Shown: one piece after another, positions 34,316-43,325 of the stretch
How the letters are laid out: every line of letters begins with the position of its first letter
Position numbering within the stretch: position 1 is the stretch's first letter
Origin: Granulicella sp. S190
Lineage (GTDB): Bacteria > Acidobacteriota > Terriglobia > Terriglobales > Acidobacteriaceae
Length of the DNA: 52,398 nucleotides
Assembly: GCF_009766095.1 (NCBI RefSeq)
Contig: NZ_LMUD01000002.1
Coordinates: 50,230 to 102,627, forward strand
Reading direction: 5' to 3'
Program-made: the position numbers and the translations under genes
The notes under the pieces: model-generated
What the model was told of the DNA's origin: nothing
The model's database searches: none
Seen by the model: the letters and a program-made list of their open reading frames with translations, nothing else

Positions 34316-34469
34316 CGTGAAGACGGCTAACTAACCGACAGAGACAATACCCACGAGCAGGTGCTCCCTCAACGGTTGTGGATGGCCCACGTGCGTCCCC
34401 GTTTGAGCGTTTCGTGGGTGTCCACCGCATCCTTGCTATTGGCCGCGCGCGGTCAATCAGGCTCTATTC

Positions 34470-34520
34470 GTAAAGAAGTAAAAATTGTCCTTGACTTTAA
34501 GCGACAAACGACGCTAAAAA
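34470..34520 (+). promoter_or_regulatory. Promoter and candidate operator of the TonB receptor gene
   Basis: TTGACT (34491-34496) and TAAAAA (34515-34520) are spaced by 18 bases, a reasonable sigma-70 promoter about 80 bases before the start codon. Just upstream, GTAAAGAAGTAAAAATT (34470-34486) reads on the other strand as TTTTTACTTCTTTAC. It resembles the CTTT-rich element in the agaS/pfkB promoter. Control by the adjacent DeoR-type protein is inferred. Confidence 0.45.
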
Positions 34521-34600
34521 TAAGATCTCGAAACCAATCGTAACAAATCGATCACGCATTACGCGGTATGCCTCTCATTTTATCGACCTCGGAGCAATCC

Positions 34601-37600
34601 ATGAGCTTTGTATCTTCCGCAAGTCTCCGCACTGGTCTCCTCGATTTGCTGGCAGTTGTTTCGCTCGGCCTTAAGTGCGGTGCGAAGAACCGGCGCGTCT
34701 TCTTCCCCACGGCAGTGGCAATCGTTTTATTCGCCATTAGTCAAACAGGGTTGGCACAGAAAGATGCCGGAGCAATAGCGGGTGTGGCGCGGGATGCATC
34801 GGGGGCGGTCATCAGTGGCGTAACCATAACCGCCACAGACCCGGACCATGGAACAGCCGTCACAGTCAGCTCCAACGCGAGCGGCGAATACGTTATTGGT
34901 CCATTGAAGGTTGGTCGTTACACCATTAGTGCACGCAAGCCGGGGTTCACAAGCGTAGTTTCTACCCCGATAACTTTGCAGGTGCAGCAGCGTGTGGTCT
35001 TCGACGTTACTTTGACGGTAGGAGCGGTCAATGAGTCGGTGACGGTGACCGATTCAACAGCACAGCTTCAGACCGAAACATCCGACCTCGGTCAGGTGAT
35101 CGACAGCCGACAGATATCCAACCTTCCCCTTAACGGGCGCGACTTCGCCCAGCTTGCATTACTCTCGCCAGGTACGGCGCCAGCTGCTCCGGGCTCGCGG
35201 GATCAGAGCAGTTTCGGCTTCAGCGCAAACGGTGCGCGCAGTCTTCAAAACAATTTTCTGCTGGATGGAATCGACAACAACTCCAACCTGCCAGATTTGT
35301 TGAACGGATCAAGCTATGTCATCGAACCGCCTGTCGAGTCGTTGCAGGAGTTCAAGGTCCAGACGAGCTCGTATACCGCGGAGTTTGGCAGGGGAAATGG
35401 CGCCATCATCAATGCGGTAACGCACTCCGGAACCAATCAACTACACGGCGCTGTCTACGAGTTCTTTCGCAACGATGCGCTCGATGCACGCAACTACTTC
35501 GATGTAACCCGTCAACCGTATAAACAGAATCAGTTTGGGTTTACGGTTGGCGGCCCCATTGTGCTGCCGAAGCTTTATAACGGCAGGAACCGCACGTTCT
35601 TCTTCACTGATTACGAAGGATTCCGCTCAGTCGATTCTGAGCCGATTCCAGCCATCGTGCCTACAGCGGCCCAACAGGCGGGCGACTTCTCTGCAAATCT
35701 CGATCCAACGACCCCCATCAGCGATCCTAACTCCGGCGCGCCTGTGGTCGATTGCAACAACCAACCGACCTACTCTGGGGAGATTTTCAACTCGCGTCTC
35801 GCCCAGCAGTCAACGCTGAATGGTACTGGATTCTGTGGTGTACCGTTCGGCTATACCAACGGGTTGCCGACAAACATCATCCCCAATAATGTTATCGATC
35901 CCCTTGCCATGCGTCTTGCGGCTCTTTATCCAGCGGCAAACGCAAATAATCCGGGATACAACTTCATATCGAGCCCCAAACGGGTCATCAACCGCAACAA
36001 CTTCGATGTTCGCCTGGACGAGCAGGTGGGCACCGCCGATAGCGCATTTGCACGATATAGCTTCGAGACCGTACCAACCAATATTCCTGCAGTCTTCGGC
36101 CCTGTAGCCGATGGCGGCGACTTCTTCTCCGGTATCTCGAACACGCATTATCACAGCCTTGCTCTCGGCGAGACGCACATCTTCAACCCTCACCTCATCA
36201 ATGAGTTTCGCTTCGGCTACAACCGGATCGTCGCGAGCCGTTTGCAACCGGGCTACAACTCCTCGATTGCGCAGCAGATCGGATTCCCCGGCATCCCGGT
36301 GGCGGAGGATAATGGCGGTCTGCCCCAGCTTACCTTCAGCGATGTGTCGACCATCGGAAGTTCACTCTATCTACCGTCGCAGGAGTTGCAGAACACCTAC
36401 ATCATCTCCGACAACGTGACCTGGGTTGTCGGCAATCACAGTCTGAAGTTCGGTGCAGAGATTGGCCGCAACGAGTTTGGGATCTATCAACCAGCCGCAC
36501 CGCGCGGGACGCTCGACTTCGGCACGCAGTTTACGGATAACCCAGGGTCCGAAACCACAGGAACCGGAGGCTCTGGCTTCGCGTCGTTCCTGCTTGGCAT
36601 TCCTGATAGCGGCAGTATCAGCAACGCCATCAATATCGACTATTTCCGTCCGAGCTGGAGCTTCTACGCGCAAGACGACTGGAAGGTGAGCAACCGTCTC
36701 ACATTGAACTACGGCTTGCGTTACGAGCTTTACCAAACCGTGCGCGAACGCAACAACCACGAGGCAACGTACGACCTTGCGACGCAGACACTGATCGTTC
36801 CTAAAGGCCAACCCTCGACGCTGACCCCACAGCTTGCGGCTCTCATTCCGGTGAGTGCGACAGGGAGCGATGGGCTTATCAAACCCGACCTGAATAACTT
36901 CGCCCCTCGCGTCGGACTGGCCTACACGCTTGCGCAGAAGTCTGTTATCCGTGCGGGTTACGGCTTTTTCTATGGAGGCAGCGAGAGCGGTCCATACTCC
37001 AACCCTAGTGCCGGCTACAACCCGCCCTACTACGCGACAAACTCTTATTCGCCTAACTGCTCTCTAGGCAGTGCTAACCCGAACCAGACCGACTGCTCGA
37101 TTACGGGGCTCAGCGTGCTCGCGAACGGCTTCCCTGCAAACGCGCTTACCGATCCAAATACCCCTCTTCTTTACTCCCTCGATCCTCATCTCGTGACGCC
37201 CTATGTGCAGCAGTACCAGCTCTCAACGGAGTATCAGCTTCCCCAGAGTTTTCTGCTCACGGTAGCCTACGCGGGCTCGCACGGGCTGAAGCTCTATACC
37301 TTCTTCAATGGGAACGAAGCCACGCCTTCCCCAGATCCCACTGCCGATGTCGCATCGCGTCGTCCGATTCCGGCGATCGACGCACCTATTCAGTGGTTCC
37401 GCTCTTCGGGCAAGTCGAACTATAACTCTCTCCAGTTCAGCGTGGCTCGCAGCGCAGCGTCGGGGCTCTCGTTGCTTGCAGCGTACACCTATGCACACGG
37501 CCTCGATAATGCTTCCGCAGCAAATCTCGGATCTCAGAACGGAGGCGACTTCCGCGACTTCCGGCACCCCGAAGCGGAGTACGGCAACTCCGACACCGAC

Positions 37601-38179
37601 GTTCGCCATCGCTTCACCTTCAGCTCTTTGTACCCTCTGCCAGTTGGTCAGGGCGAGCGCTTCCTGGGCAACTCAGGCAAGGCTCTCGATACGGTGATAG
37701 GTCACTGGCAGCTCGGCGGCATCGTAACGCTTTCAACCGGCAACTGGTACACCGCTACCGACGCCGTCAATTTTGCGAACGTCCCCGATGGCGGAGGCAA
37801 TGTCGGCAGCTCGCAGCGGCCGGAATATGCAGGTAATCCCAACAGCAAACCCTGCCTCGCCGGGACCTACTTCAATACGTGCGCCTTCACAGACCCGGCC
37901 CAGGGCTCCTTCGGCAACGTAAATCGCAATACGATTGCCGGCCCCGGAACGGAAGACGTCGACTTCTCCGTCTTCAAGTTGTTTCATGTCGCCGAGCGAC
38001 TCAACGTAGAGTTCCGCTCCGAGTTCTTCAATATACTCAATCACTACAATCCGCTCTTTGCGCCTGCCGCGGCAAGTGCTACAGTTGGCGCGACAGTACG
38101 AGATACTCCCGGATTCGGTTTTCTTACGGCTGCTCAAGCACCACGTCAGATCCAGTTCTCGCTCAAGCTGACGTATTAG
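34601..38179 (+). CDS. TonB-dependent receptor with carboxypeptidase-regulatory-like domain
   Basis: This outer-membrane transporter of about 1192 residues follows the acidobacterial large-receptor pattern. A signal sequence ends near TGLAQ. A carboxypeptidase-D regulatory-like domain follows (GAIAGVARDASGAVISGV... VGRYTISARKPGF). The plug domain has LPLNGRDFAQLALLSPG, LLDGIDNNSNLPDLLNGSS and FKVQTSSYTAEFGRGNGAIINAVT. A long beta-barrel follows, ending in the aromatic residue of QFSLKLTY, as expected for barrel assembly. It probably imports oligosaccharides freed by the downstream secreted glycosidase. The ATG at 34601 has GGAG six to seven bases upstream and is preferred over the ATG at 34568. 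It is followed 73 bases later by the glycosidase gene, likely the same transcript. Confidence 0.93.
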   Translation: MSFVSSASLRTGLLDLLAVVSLGLKCGAKNRRVFFPTAVAIVLFAISQTGLAQKDAGAIAGVARDASGAVISGVTITATDPDHGTAVTVSSNASGEYVIGPLKVGRYTISARKPGFTSVVSTPITLQVQQRVVFDVTLTVGAVNESVTVTDSTAQLQTETSDLGQVIDSRQISNLPLNGRDFAQLALLSPGTAPAAPGSRDQSSFGFSANGARSLQNNFLLDGIDNNSNLPDLLNGSSYVIEPPVESLQEFKVQTSSYTAEFGRGNGAIINAVTHSGTNQLHGAVYEFFRNDALDARNYFDVTRQPYKQNQFGFTVGGPIVLPKLYNGRNRTFFFTDYEGFRSVDSEPIPAIVPTAAQQAGDFSANLDPTTPISDPNSGAPVVDCNNQPTYSGEIFNSRLAQQSTLNGTGFCGVPFGYTNGLPTNIIPNNVIDPLAMRLAALYPAANANNPGYNFISSPKRVINRNNFDVRLDEQVGTADSAFARYSFETVPTNIPAVFGPVADGGDFFSGISNTHYHSLALGETHIFNPHLINEFRFGYNRIVASRLQPGYNSSIAQQIGFPGIPVAEDNGGLPQLTFSDVSTIGSSLYLPSQELQNTYIISDNVTWVVGNHSLKFGAEIGRNEFGIYQPAAPRGTLDFGTQFTDNPGSETTGTGGSGFASFLLGIPDSGSISNAINIDYFRPSWSFYAQDDWKVSNRLTLNYGLRYELYQTVRERNNHEATYDLATQTLIVPKGQPSTLTPQLAALIPVSATGSDGLIKPDLNNFAPRVGLAYTLAQKSVIRAGYGFFYGGSESGPYSNPSAGYNPPYYATNSYSPNCSLGSANPNQTDCSITGLSVLANGFPANALTDPNTPLLYSLDPHLVTPYVQQYQLSTEYQLPQSFLLTVAYAGSHGLKLYTFFNGNEATPSPDPTADVASRRPIPAIDAPIQWFRSSGKSNYNSLQFSVARSAASGLSLLAAYTYAHGLDNASAANLGSQNGGDFRDFRHPEAEYGNSDTDVRHRFTFSSLYPLPVGQGERFLGNSGKALDTVIGHWQLGGIVTLSTGNWYTATDAVNFANVPDGGGNVGSSQRPEYAGNPNSKPCLAGTYFNTCAFTDPAQGSFGNVNRNTIAGPGTEDVDFSVFKLFHVAERLNVEFRSEFFNILNHYNPLFAPAAASATVGATVRDTPGFGFLTAAQAPRQIQFSLKLTY

Positions 38180-38252
38180 TCGAAGTACATCTTGCACACA
38201 TAGCCCAAAGGCTCAACGGCAATAGTTCCAGCAACCGAAACGAGCTGCAGAC

Positions 38253-40739
38253 TTGAAACAGACAAGCCTACCCCTGATCTTTGGTCTCTACCTCGCCGCG
38301 GCCTTTCTACCTGCTTTCGCCGTTGTGGCCCCCGGCTCGCAAAACTCCTCACTGGAAGTTACTGCCAACGCAGCGGACGGTAGGTATACCGTCTCTCGTT
38401 CCGGCTCAACTTCACCTGTGCTGCGAGCTGCAGCAGCTATCAAGGTGAATGGCAAGTGGCTGCACGCTTCGGACTATCCGAAGCATGCCGTCTCTACTGC
38501 GGATACAACGGGCGAACTCGGCCCCGCGAAGATGACAACCGTTCGCTACACAGGACGTAACGATGCACCCGACCTTCTCTTGAAACTCCGCACCTATAGC
38601 GGAGTTCCCTTCGGCGATATTCAGCTGACGGCAAGCAACACGTTGAGCCATCCCGTCGACATTCAATCGCTTCGTGTTCTCGAAATACAAAAGGATGCGA
38701 ACACGACCAAAGACATCGTCGGTCTCGGCGCTCCCGCGACGGCCGACCGTGTTCTCTCGGATAGCTTTAGCGAAGATCGCCCCGGCATGCAGCTCCGTGA
38801 TATCGCTAACGTTGAGAACAACGTTCACCGCGCGGTGGGGGTACAACTCCTCTACAACCAGCAAAGCAAAGAAAGCTGGTTCATCGGCGCGTTGACCTCC
38901 GATAAATTTCTGAGTGTCCTTCGACTTCACATGAGTGCTAAGGGTGCGATGGATTCGTATGAGGTTGATTCAACCGGTACCACAGAGCTTTTGCGAGAAA
39001 ACTCACTCCTCGACTCTCCGGAGAAAGACCGCGTCGAGTTGAGTCTACCTCTTGCTCCCGCGGCCGAACTGTCCTCTGAACGTATGCTCTTTAGCGTCAG
39101 CAACGACTATCACAACCAGCTTGAGACCTACGCACATCTGGTGCGAGATCTTCACCATGCGCGCGTCACGGCACCTACTCCCATCGGCTGGTGGAGCTGG
39201 ACCGCTTATTACTTCGGGCTCAATCACGGCGCTGCTCTGAGCAACGCGCAGTGGCTCTCACAACACCTGAAGTCATTTGGTTACACCTTCTTCCATATGG
39301 ACGAGGGCTACCAATACGCACGCGGCGAGTACGCTATCCCCGACGCGGCACTCTTTCCGCAGGGCATTGGCGCGCTGGAACATGAGGTGATGCACGAAGG
39401 CCTCACTCCTGGCATCTGGACTGCGCCATTTGAAGTCTCAGAGCGCTCCTGGATATACACGCACCACCCTGAGTGGCTTGTCCATAATGGGCAGGGTGAA
39501 CCTATCCACATTGGATTCGTCACCGAAGGTCTTGATCATCTTTACGCGCTCGATACAACGCATCCGGGTGCCCAGGCGTACCTTCGCGACACCTACTCGA
39601 CGCTTGTTCATCGCTGGGGTATTCGCTACATCAAGATGGACTTTATGGAAGATAGCGCTATCGAAGGCTTTTACCATGTGCCACAGACCACGGCTCTTGA
39701 GGCGCAGCGCATCGGCATTCAAACAATCCGCGATGCCGTTGGCCCTGATGTGTTGCTTGATAAAGATGGCTGTGAGCTGCTCAATCCCGTCGGCCTGGTC
39801 GACATGGGTCGCATCTCTCAAGACACGGGACATACCTTTTCTGCCAGTAAAGACGCGGCTCCCGGCATTGCCGCTCGATACTATATCAATCGTAACTACT
39901 ATCTCGCCGATCCCGACGCTTTTTCCGTCTCTGCACAGACTGTTGACGACCAGAGCTGGCACGGCGGCTCGAAGCCGCTGACGCTCGACGAAGCAAAGGT
40001 TTCCATCGCCCTCTCCGCAATCTCCGGCGGTCTCTTTGAAGAAGGTGACGACCTGCCGACACTTGGCGAAGATGCCGACCGCGTAAGGCTCGTCGAAGAT
40101 CGCGACCTGCTCGACATGGCGCGTCTTGGACGGGCTTCCACTCCAGTGGATCTTATGAGCTATGAAACAGCGGATATCGAACCAAGCATCTTTCTGCTCA
40201 AACAGACCAGCCGTCAATCTATCGTCACTGTCTTCAACTGGTCCGAGACCTCCCGCCACCATAGCCTCACACGCGGCATGCTCGGGCTCGACGAGAAAGG
40301 CGACTATACCGTGACAGAGTTGCTAGAAAAAGAAGTAAAGCCAACCTTACTTTCCGGAATAATCGAAGTGCAGCAGCCGCTCCACTCTGTGCGCCTCTTC
40401 AAGATCGTCAACAACGGTGTTCCTGTGCAACCTCCGACTGTGACTGCCTCCGTGCCAACTTCGGCGACGGCTGGAGACACGATCGCCTTTAGCGCCGAAC
40501 AGAGGAATGAGAACAATGCAGCACTTCGTTATACATGGGACTTCGGCGATGGGATCACAACCGAAGGAGCGAGAACAACGCACACTTATACTCATGCGGG
40601 AGTCTACGCGGCGCATTTGACTGCTGAGGGTTTCTCACCAGAACTAAGCCGAAAAGACTTCTCGATCACCGTTACGGGTTCGATCTCGACTAAATTTGTG
40701 CCGCAGAATAAACGACGTTTCGTCGAAGTTCAACCTTGA
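38253..40739 (+). CDS. Secreted clan GH-D glycosidase (GH36/GH27-like) with C-terminal PKD domain
   Basis: This 828-residue exported enzyme probably cleaves terminal alpha-galactose or alpha-N-acetylgalactosamine. A signal peptide (MKQTSLPLIFGLYLAAAFLPAFA) precedes a beta-sandwich region, then a TIM barrel from about residue 310 (PIGWWSWTAYYFG, FFHMDEGYQ). The nucleophile is probably Asp463 in RYIKMDFME and the acid/base Asp524 in GRISQDTG, matching the K-x-D and R-x-S-x-D patterns of clan GH-D. An antiparallel beta domain follows. The last 100 residues are a PKD domain (YTWDFGDGITTEG... HTYTHAGVYAAHLTAEG), often used for binding or spacing in secreted glycosidases. The start is TTG at 38253 with a weak ribosome site. 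Sequence alone does not fix the substrate. GalNAc-type is suggested by the agaS/kbaZ neighbours. Confidence 0.85.
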   Translation: MKQTSLPLIFGLYLAAAFLPAFAVVAPGSQNSSLEVTANAADGRYTVSRSGSTSPVLRAAAAIKVNGKWLHASDYPKHAVSTADTTGELGPAKMTTVRYTGRNDAPDLLLKLRTYSGVPFGDIQLTASNTLSHPVDIQSLRVLEIQKDANTTKDIVGLGAPATADRVLSDSFSEDRPGMQLRDIANVENNVHRAVGVQLLYNQQSKESWFIGALTSDKFLSVLRLHMSAKGAMDSYEVDSTGTTELLRENSLLDSPEKDRVELSLPLAPAAELSSERMLFSVSNDYHNQLETYAHLVRDLHHARVTAPTPIGWWSWTAYYFGLNHGAALSNAQWLSQHLKSFGYTFFHMDEGYQYARGEYAIPDAALFPQGIGALEHEVMHEGLTPGIWTAPFEVSERSWIYTHHPEWLVHNGQGEPIHIGFVTEGLDHLYALDTTHPGAQAYLRDTYSTLVHRWGIRYIKMDFMEDSAIEGFYHVPQTTALEAQRIGIQTIRDAVGPDVLLDKDGCELLNPVGLVDMGRISQDTGHTFSASKDAAPGIAARYYINRNYYLADPDAFSVSAQTVDDQSWHGGSKPLTLDEAKVSIALSAISGGLFEEGDDLPTLGEDADRVRLVEDRDLLDMARLGRASTPVDLMSYETADIEPSIFLLKQTSRQSIVTVFNWSETSRHHSLTRGMLGLDEKGDYTVTELLEKEVKPTLLSGIIEVQQPLHSVRLFKIVNNGVPVQPPTVTASVPTSATAGDTIAFSAEQRNENNAALRYTWDFGDGITTEGARTTHTYTHAGVYAAHLTAEGFSPELSRKDFSITVTGSISTKFVPQNKRRFVEVQP

Positions 40740-40750
40740 GGGATATCGTC

Positions 40751-41863
40751 ATGAACATCTCTACGTCACACCTACTCGCCATTTTCTTTTTTGTAGCTGG
40801 CGTGCGGATGCAGGCACAGACCGCTACACCGGGAGCCGCAGCTCAGACGCAGAGATCGCAATACCTTCAATCACTTTCGAAGCTCAATCCGATCGATGCC
40901 CATGCCCACGTCTGGAAGAGCGATCCAGCATTCACCGCGATGCTCGAACGTTTGAACCTGCACATCCTTGACATCCTCTATGTCGACGACAAGCACACTG
41001 ACGCGCTGCCCCTCAATCCTCAACGTGCCGATGCTCTGGAGTTCGTGCGGTCGGCTCATGGTCATGCGTCTCTCTGCACGACCTTCGATCCATTCCTCTT
41101 TGATAAGCCTGACTTCGCGAAGAACGCAGTCGGCAGTATCAACGATGACTTTGCCAAGGGGGCAGTTGCCGTCAAGGTGTGGAAGAACGTCGGCATGGAA
41201 CTCAAAGACGAGAGTGGCCATTATGTAATGGTGGACGATCCTCGGCTTGAGCCCATCTACCGCGACATCGAGGCGCACAACAAAACGCTGATCGCACATC
41301 AGGCCGAACCAGATGTCGCATGGGGCCCCTCCGATCCGAAGGCACTCGATTCTTCGTATTACGCTACACACCCTGAATGGAATATGGAGAAGATACCTGA
41401 TGCCCCCTCGAAGAAGGTAGTCCTGGCCTCGCGTGATCACCTTCTCGAAGAGCACCCTAAACTTCGCGTCGTGGGTGCTCATCTCGGCAGCATGGAGGCC
41501 GACGTGGACATGGTGGCCCGTACGCTCGATCGCTATCCAAATTTTGCCGTCGATACCGGAGCGCGGGTCGCACATCTCACCATTCAGCCCTCATCCAAGG
41601 TCCGAGCTTTCCTCATCAAGTACCAGGACCGAGTCCTCTATGGAACCGATATCGAGTTCTCTCGGGGGGACCTAGGAAGCGCAATAGTCAAAGAGTGGGA
41701 GACGCAACTAGCCCTTGACTGGCGATACTTCGCCACCGCCGACACTTTCGATTATGAGGGTCGCACCGTCCATGGGCTCAACCTTTCGCCCGACGTGCTC
41801 AAGAAGATCTACCATTCGAACGCCGTACATTGGTTCCCCGGCATCGATGCCCCGCTCCACTAA
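40751..41863 (+). CDS. Secreted amidohydrolase-2 family protein
   Basis: This is a metal-dependent TIM-barrel hydrolase of the amidohydrolase_2 group, about 370 residues. A signal peptide (MNISTSHLLAIFFFVAGVRMQAQ) suggests export. Metal ligands are visible as DAHAHVW (His51, His53), LIAHQAEP, GAHLGSMEADVD and LYGTDIEF (the late Asp). The family includes decarboxylases, lactonases and amidases, so the reaction cannot be named. It is not of the NagA deacetylase family. The ATG at 40751 has GAGGGA upstream and is preferred over the TTG at 40736. It begins 11 bases after the glycosidase stop, so both are probably expressed together, and it may process the sugar released outside the cytoplasm (inference). 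Confidence 0.85.
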   Translation: MNISTSHLLAIFFFVAGVRMQAQTATPGAAAQTQRSQYLQSLSKLNPIDAHAHVWKSDPAFTAMLERLNLHILDILYVDDKHTDALPLNPQRADALEFVRSAHGHASLCTTFDPFLFDKPDFAKNAVGSINDDFAKGAVAVKVWKNVGMELKDESGHYVMVDDPRLEPIYRDIEAHNKTLIAHQAEPDVAWGPSDPKALDSSYYATHPEWNMEKIPDAPSKKVVLASRDHLLEEHPKLRVVGAHLGSMEADVDMVARTLDRYPNFAVDTGARVAHLTIQPSSKVRAFLIKYQDRVLYGTDIEFSRGDLGSAIVKEWETQLALDWRYFATADTFDYEGRTVHGLNLSPDVLKKIYHSNAVHWFPGIDAPLH

Positions 41864-41906
41864 ACTAGTTGCACATGACACAAAGGAACGGCGGATAGCG
41901 AGCACG

Positions 41907-43259
41907 ATGCAACCCAGCGAAGTCGTCACACCACATCTCAAGCGATCGCTGAAACTCTGGCATCTGATTGTCTACGGCATAGTCATCATCCAGCCGACCG
42001 CTCCCATGGGCATCTACGGGGTCGTCAACAACGTCGCGCGTGGCCACGTTATCTCTACGATTCTTATCGCTATGGTCGCTATGCTGTTTACCGCGGTCAG
42101 CTACGGTCGCATGGCGCGCATCTATCCCAGCGCGGGTTCGGCCTACACCTATGTGGGCCGGGAGATCCATCCGCTTGCAGGCTATATCGTAGGATGGTCC
42201 ATGTTGATGGACTATCTTCTGAATCCCATCATCTGTGCTATCTGGTGCAGCGCCGCTGCGCGCAATGTGCTGCCGAGTATTCCCTACGCCGCGTGGGCCG
42301 TCGCTTTTGTCCTTGTCTTCATGCTGCTTAACCTTCGGGGTGTCCAGGCCTCAGGGCGCGTTAATGCCATCCTGGCGATTGGCATGAGTCTTGTGGTCGC
42401 TGTCTTTTTTGCGTATGCCATCCGCTACCTCGCCCTGGTTGCCCGTCCTATCGGCCACGCTTGGCTGACACCCTTCTACGATCCCACTACCTTCTCACCG
42501 TCTCTTCTCTTTCGCGGAACGTCCATCGCCGTGTTGACCTACATTGGCTTCGACGGTATCTCTACAATGTCCGAAGAAGTAGAGAATCCCCGCCGAAATA
42601 TCATGCTGGCCACTGTCTTTACCTGTTTAATCATCGGTCTGCTCTCAGCCGCTGAAGTCTATGTTGCGCAACTCGCGTGGCCTTACCACGGCCCCTTCGC
42701 CGATGCGCTGGTCGATACCGCATACGTGCATGTGGCCCGTCGCATCGGCGGCCCGGTACTGTTTCAACTGCTCAACGCCACGCTGTTGATCGCAAATCTT
42801 GGTTCGGGAGTCGCAGCGCAGTTTGGCGCAGCCCGTCTGCTATATGGCATGGGCCGCGGAGATGCGCTACCTAAACGTTTCTTCGGTGCCCTTGATCCAA
42901 AGACCGCTGTGCCGAGGAACAACGTTATCCTTGTGGGTGCCATCACGCTCCTTGGCGTCTTCCTGCTCACCTATGAGCGCGGCGCGGAGTTACTTAACTT
43001 TGGTGCGTTCATCGCCTTCATGGGCGTAAATGCCGCTGCGCTCATCCACTATCGTTTCCGGTCGACCGAGAAGGTTCTGCTCCCCGTGGCAATCCCTTTG
43101 GCCGGTCTAGTCGTCAGCGCATTCATCTGGCTCAATCTTGGTCATAGTGCGCAGCTCCTCGGCTTCGCTTGGATCCTGTGCGGCCTTCTCCTCTACTGGC
43201 TCCGTCGTAACAGCTCCGCTGCGTCCGCGCCCTCCCCATTCGACGAGTCCGTCAGCTAG
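41907..43259 (+). CDS. APC-family permease
   Basis: This 450-residue inner-membrane transporter has about 12 helices and the amino acid-polyamine-organocation pattern. Early helices read LKLWHLIVYGIVIIQPTAPMGIYGVVNNVA and SYGRMARIYPSAGSAYTYVGREIHPLAGYIVGW. The family usually carries amino acids or polyamines by proton or solute coupling. In this locus an amino sugar or a released amine would be a novel cargo, which is inference only. The ATG at 41907 is chosen because it begins the conserved N-terminal region. Open frame upstream lies inside the amidohydrolase gene. It converges with kbaZ, 66 bases away. Confidence 0.9.
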   Translation: MQPSEVVTPHLKRSLKLWHLIVYGIVIIQPTAPMGIYGVVNNVARGHVISTILIAMVAMLFTAVSYGRMARIYPSAGSAYTYVGREIHPLAGYIVGWSMLMDYLLNPIICAIWCSAAARNVLPSIPYAAWAVAFVLVFMLLNLRGVQASGRVNAILAIGMSLVVAVFFAYAIRYLALVARPIGHAWLTPFYDPTTFSPSLLFRGTSIAVLTYIGFDGISTMSEEVENPRRNIMLATVFTCLIIGLLSAAEVYVAQLAWPYHGPFADALVDTAYVHVARRIGGPVLFQLLNATLLIANLGSGVAAQFGAARLLYGMGRGDALPKRFFGALDPKTAVPRNNVILVGAITLLGVFLLTYERGAELLNFGAFIAFMGVNAAALIHYRFRSTEKVLLPVAIPLAGLVVSAFIWLNLGHSAQLLGFAWILCGLLLYWLRRNSSAASAPSPFDESVS

Positions 43260-43325
43260 CGTCAGCCAGTTCTTTCCTGGTGCGGAGCTAGACGTTGTCT
43301 CTGTTTCGATTTGAAGGGTTTGGTT

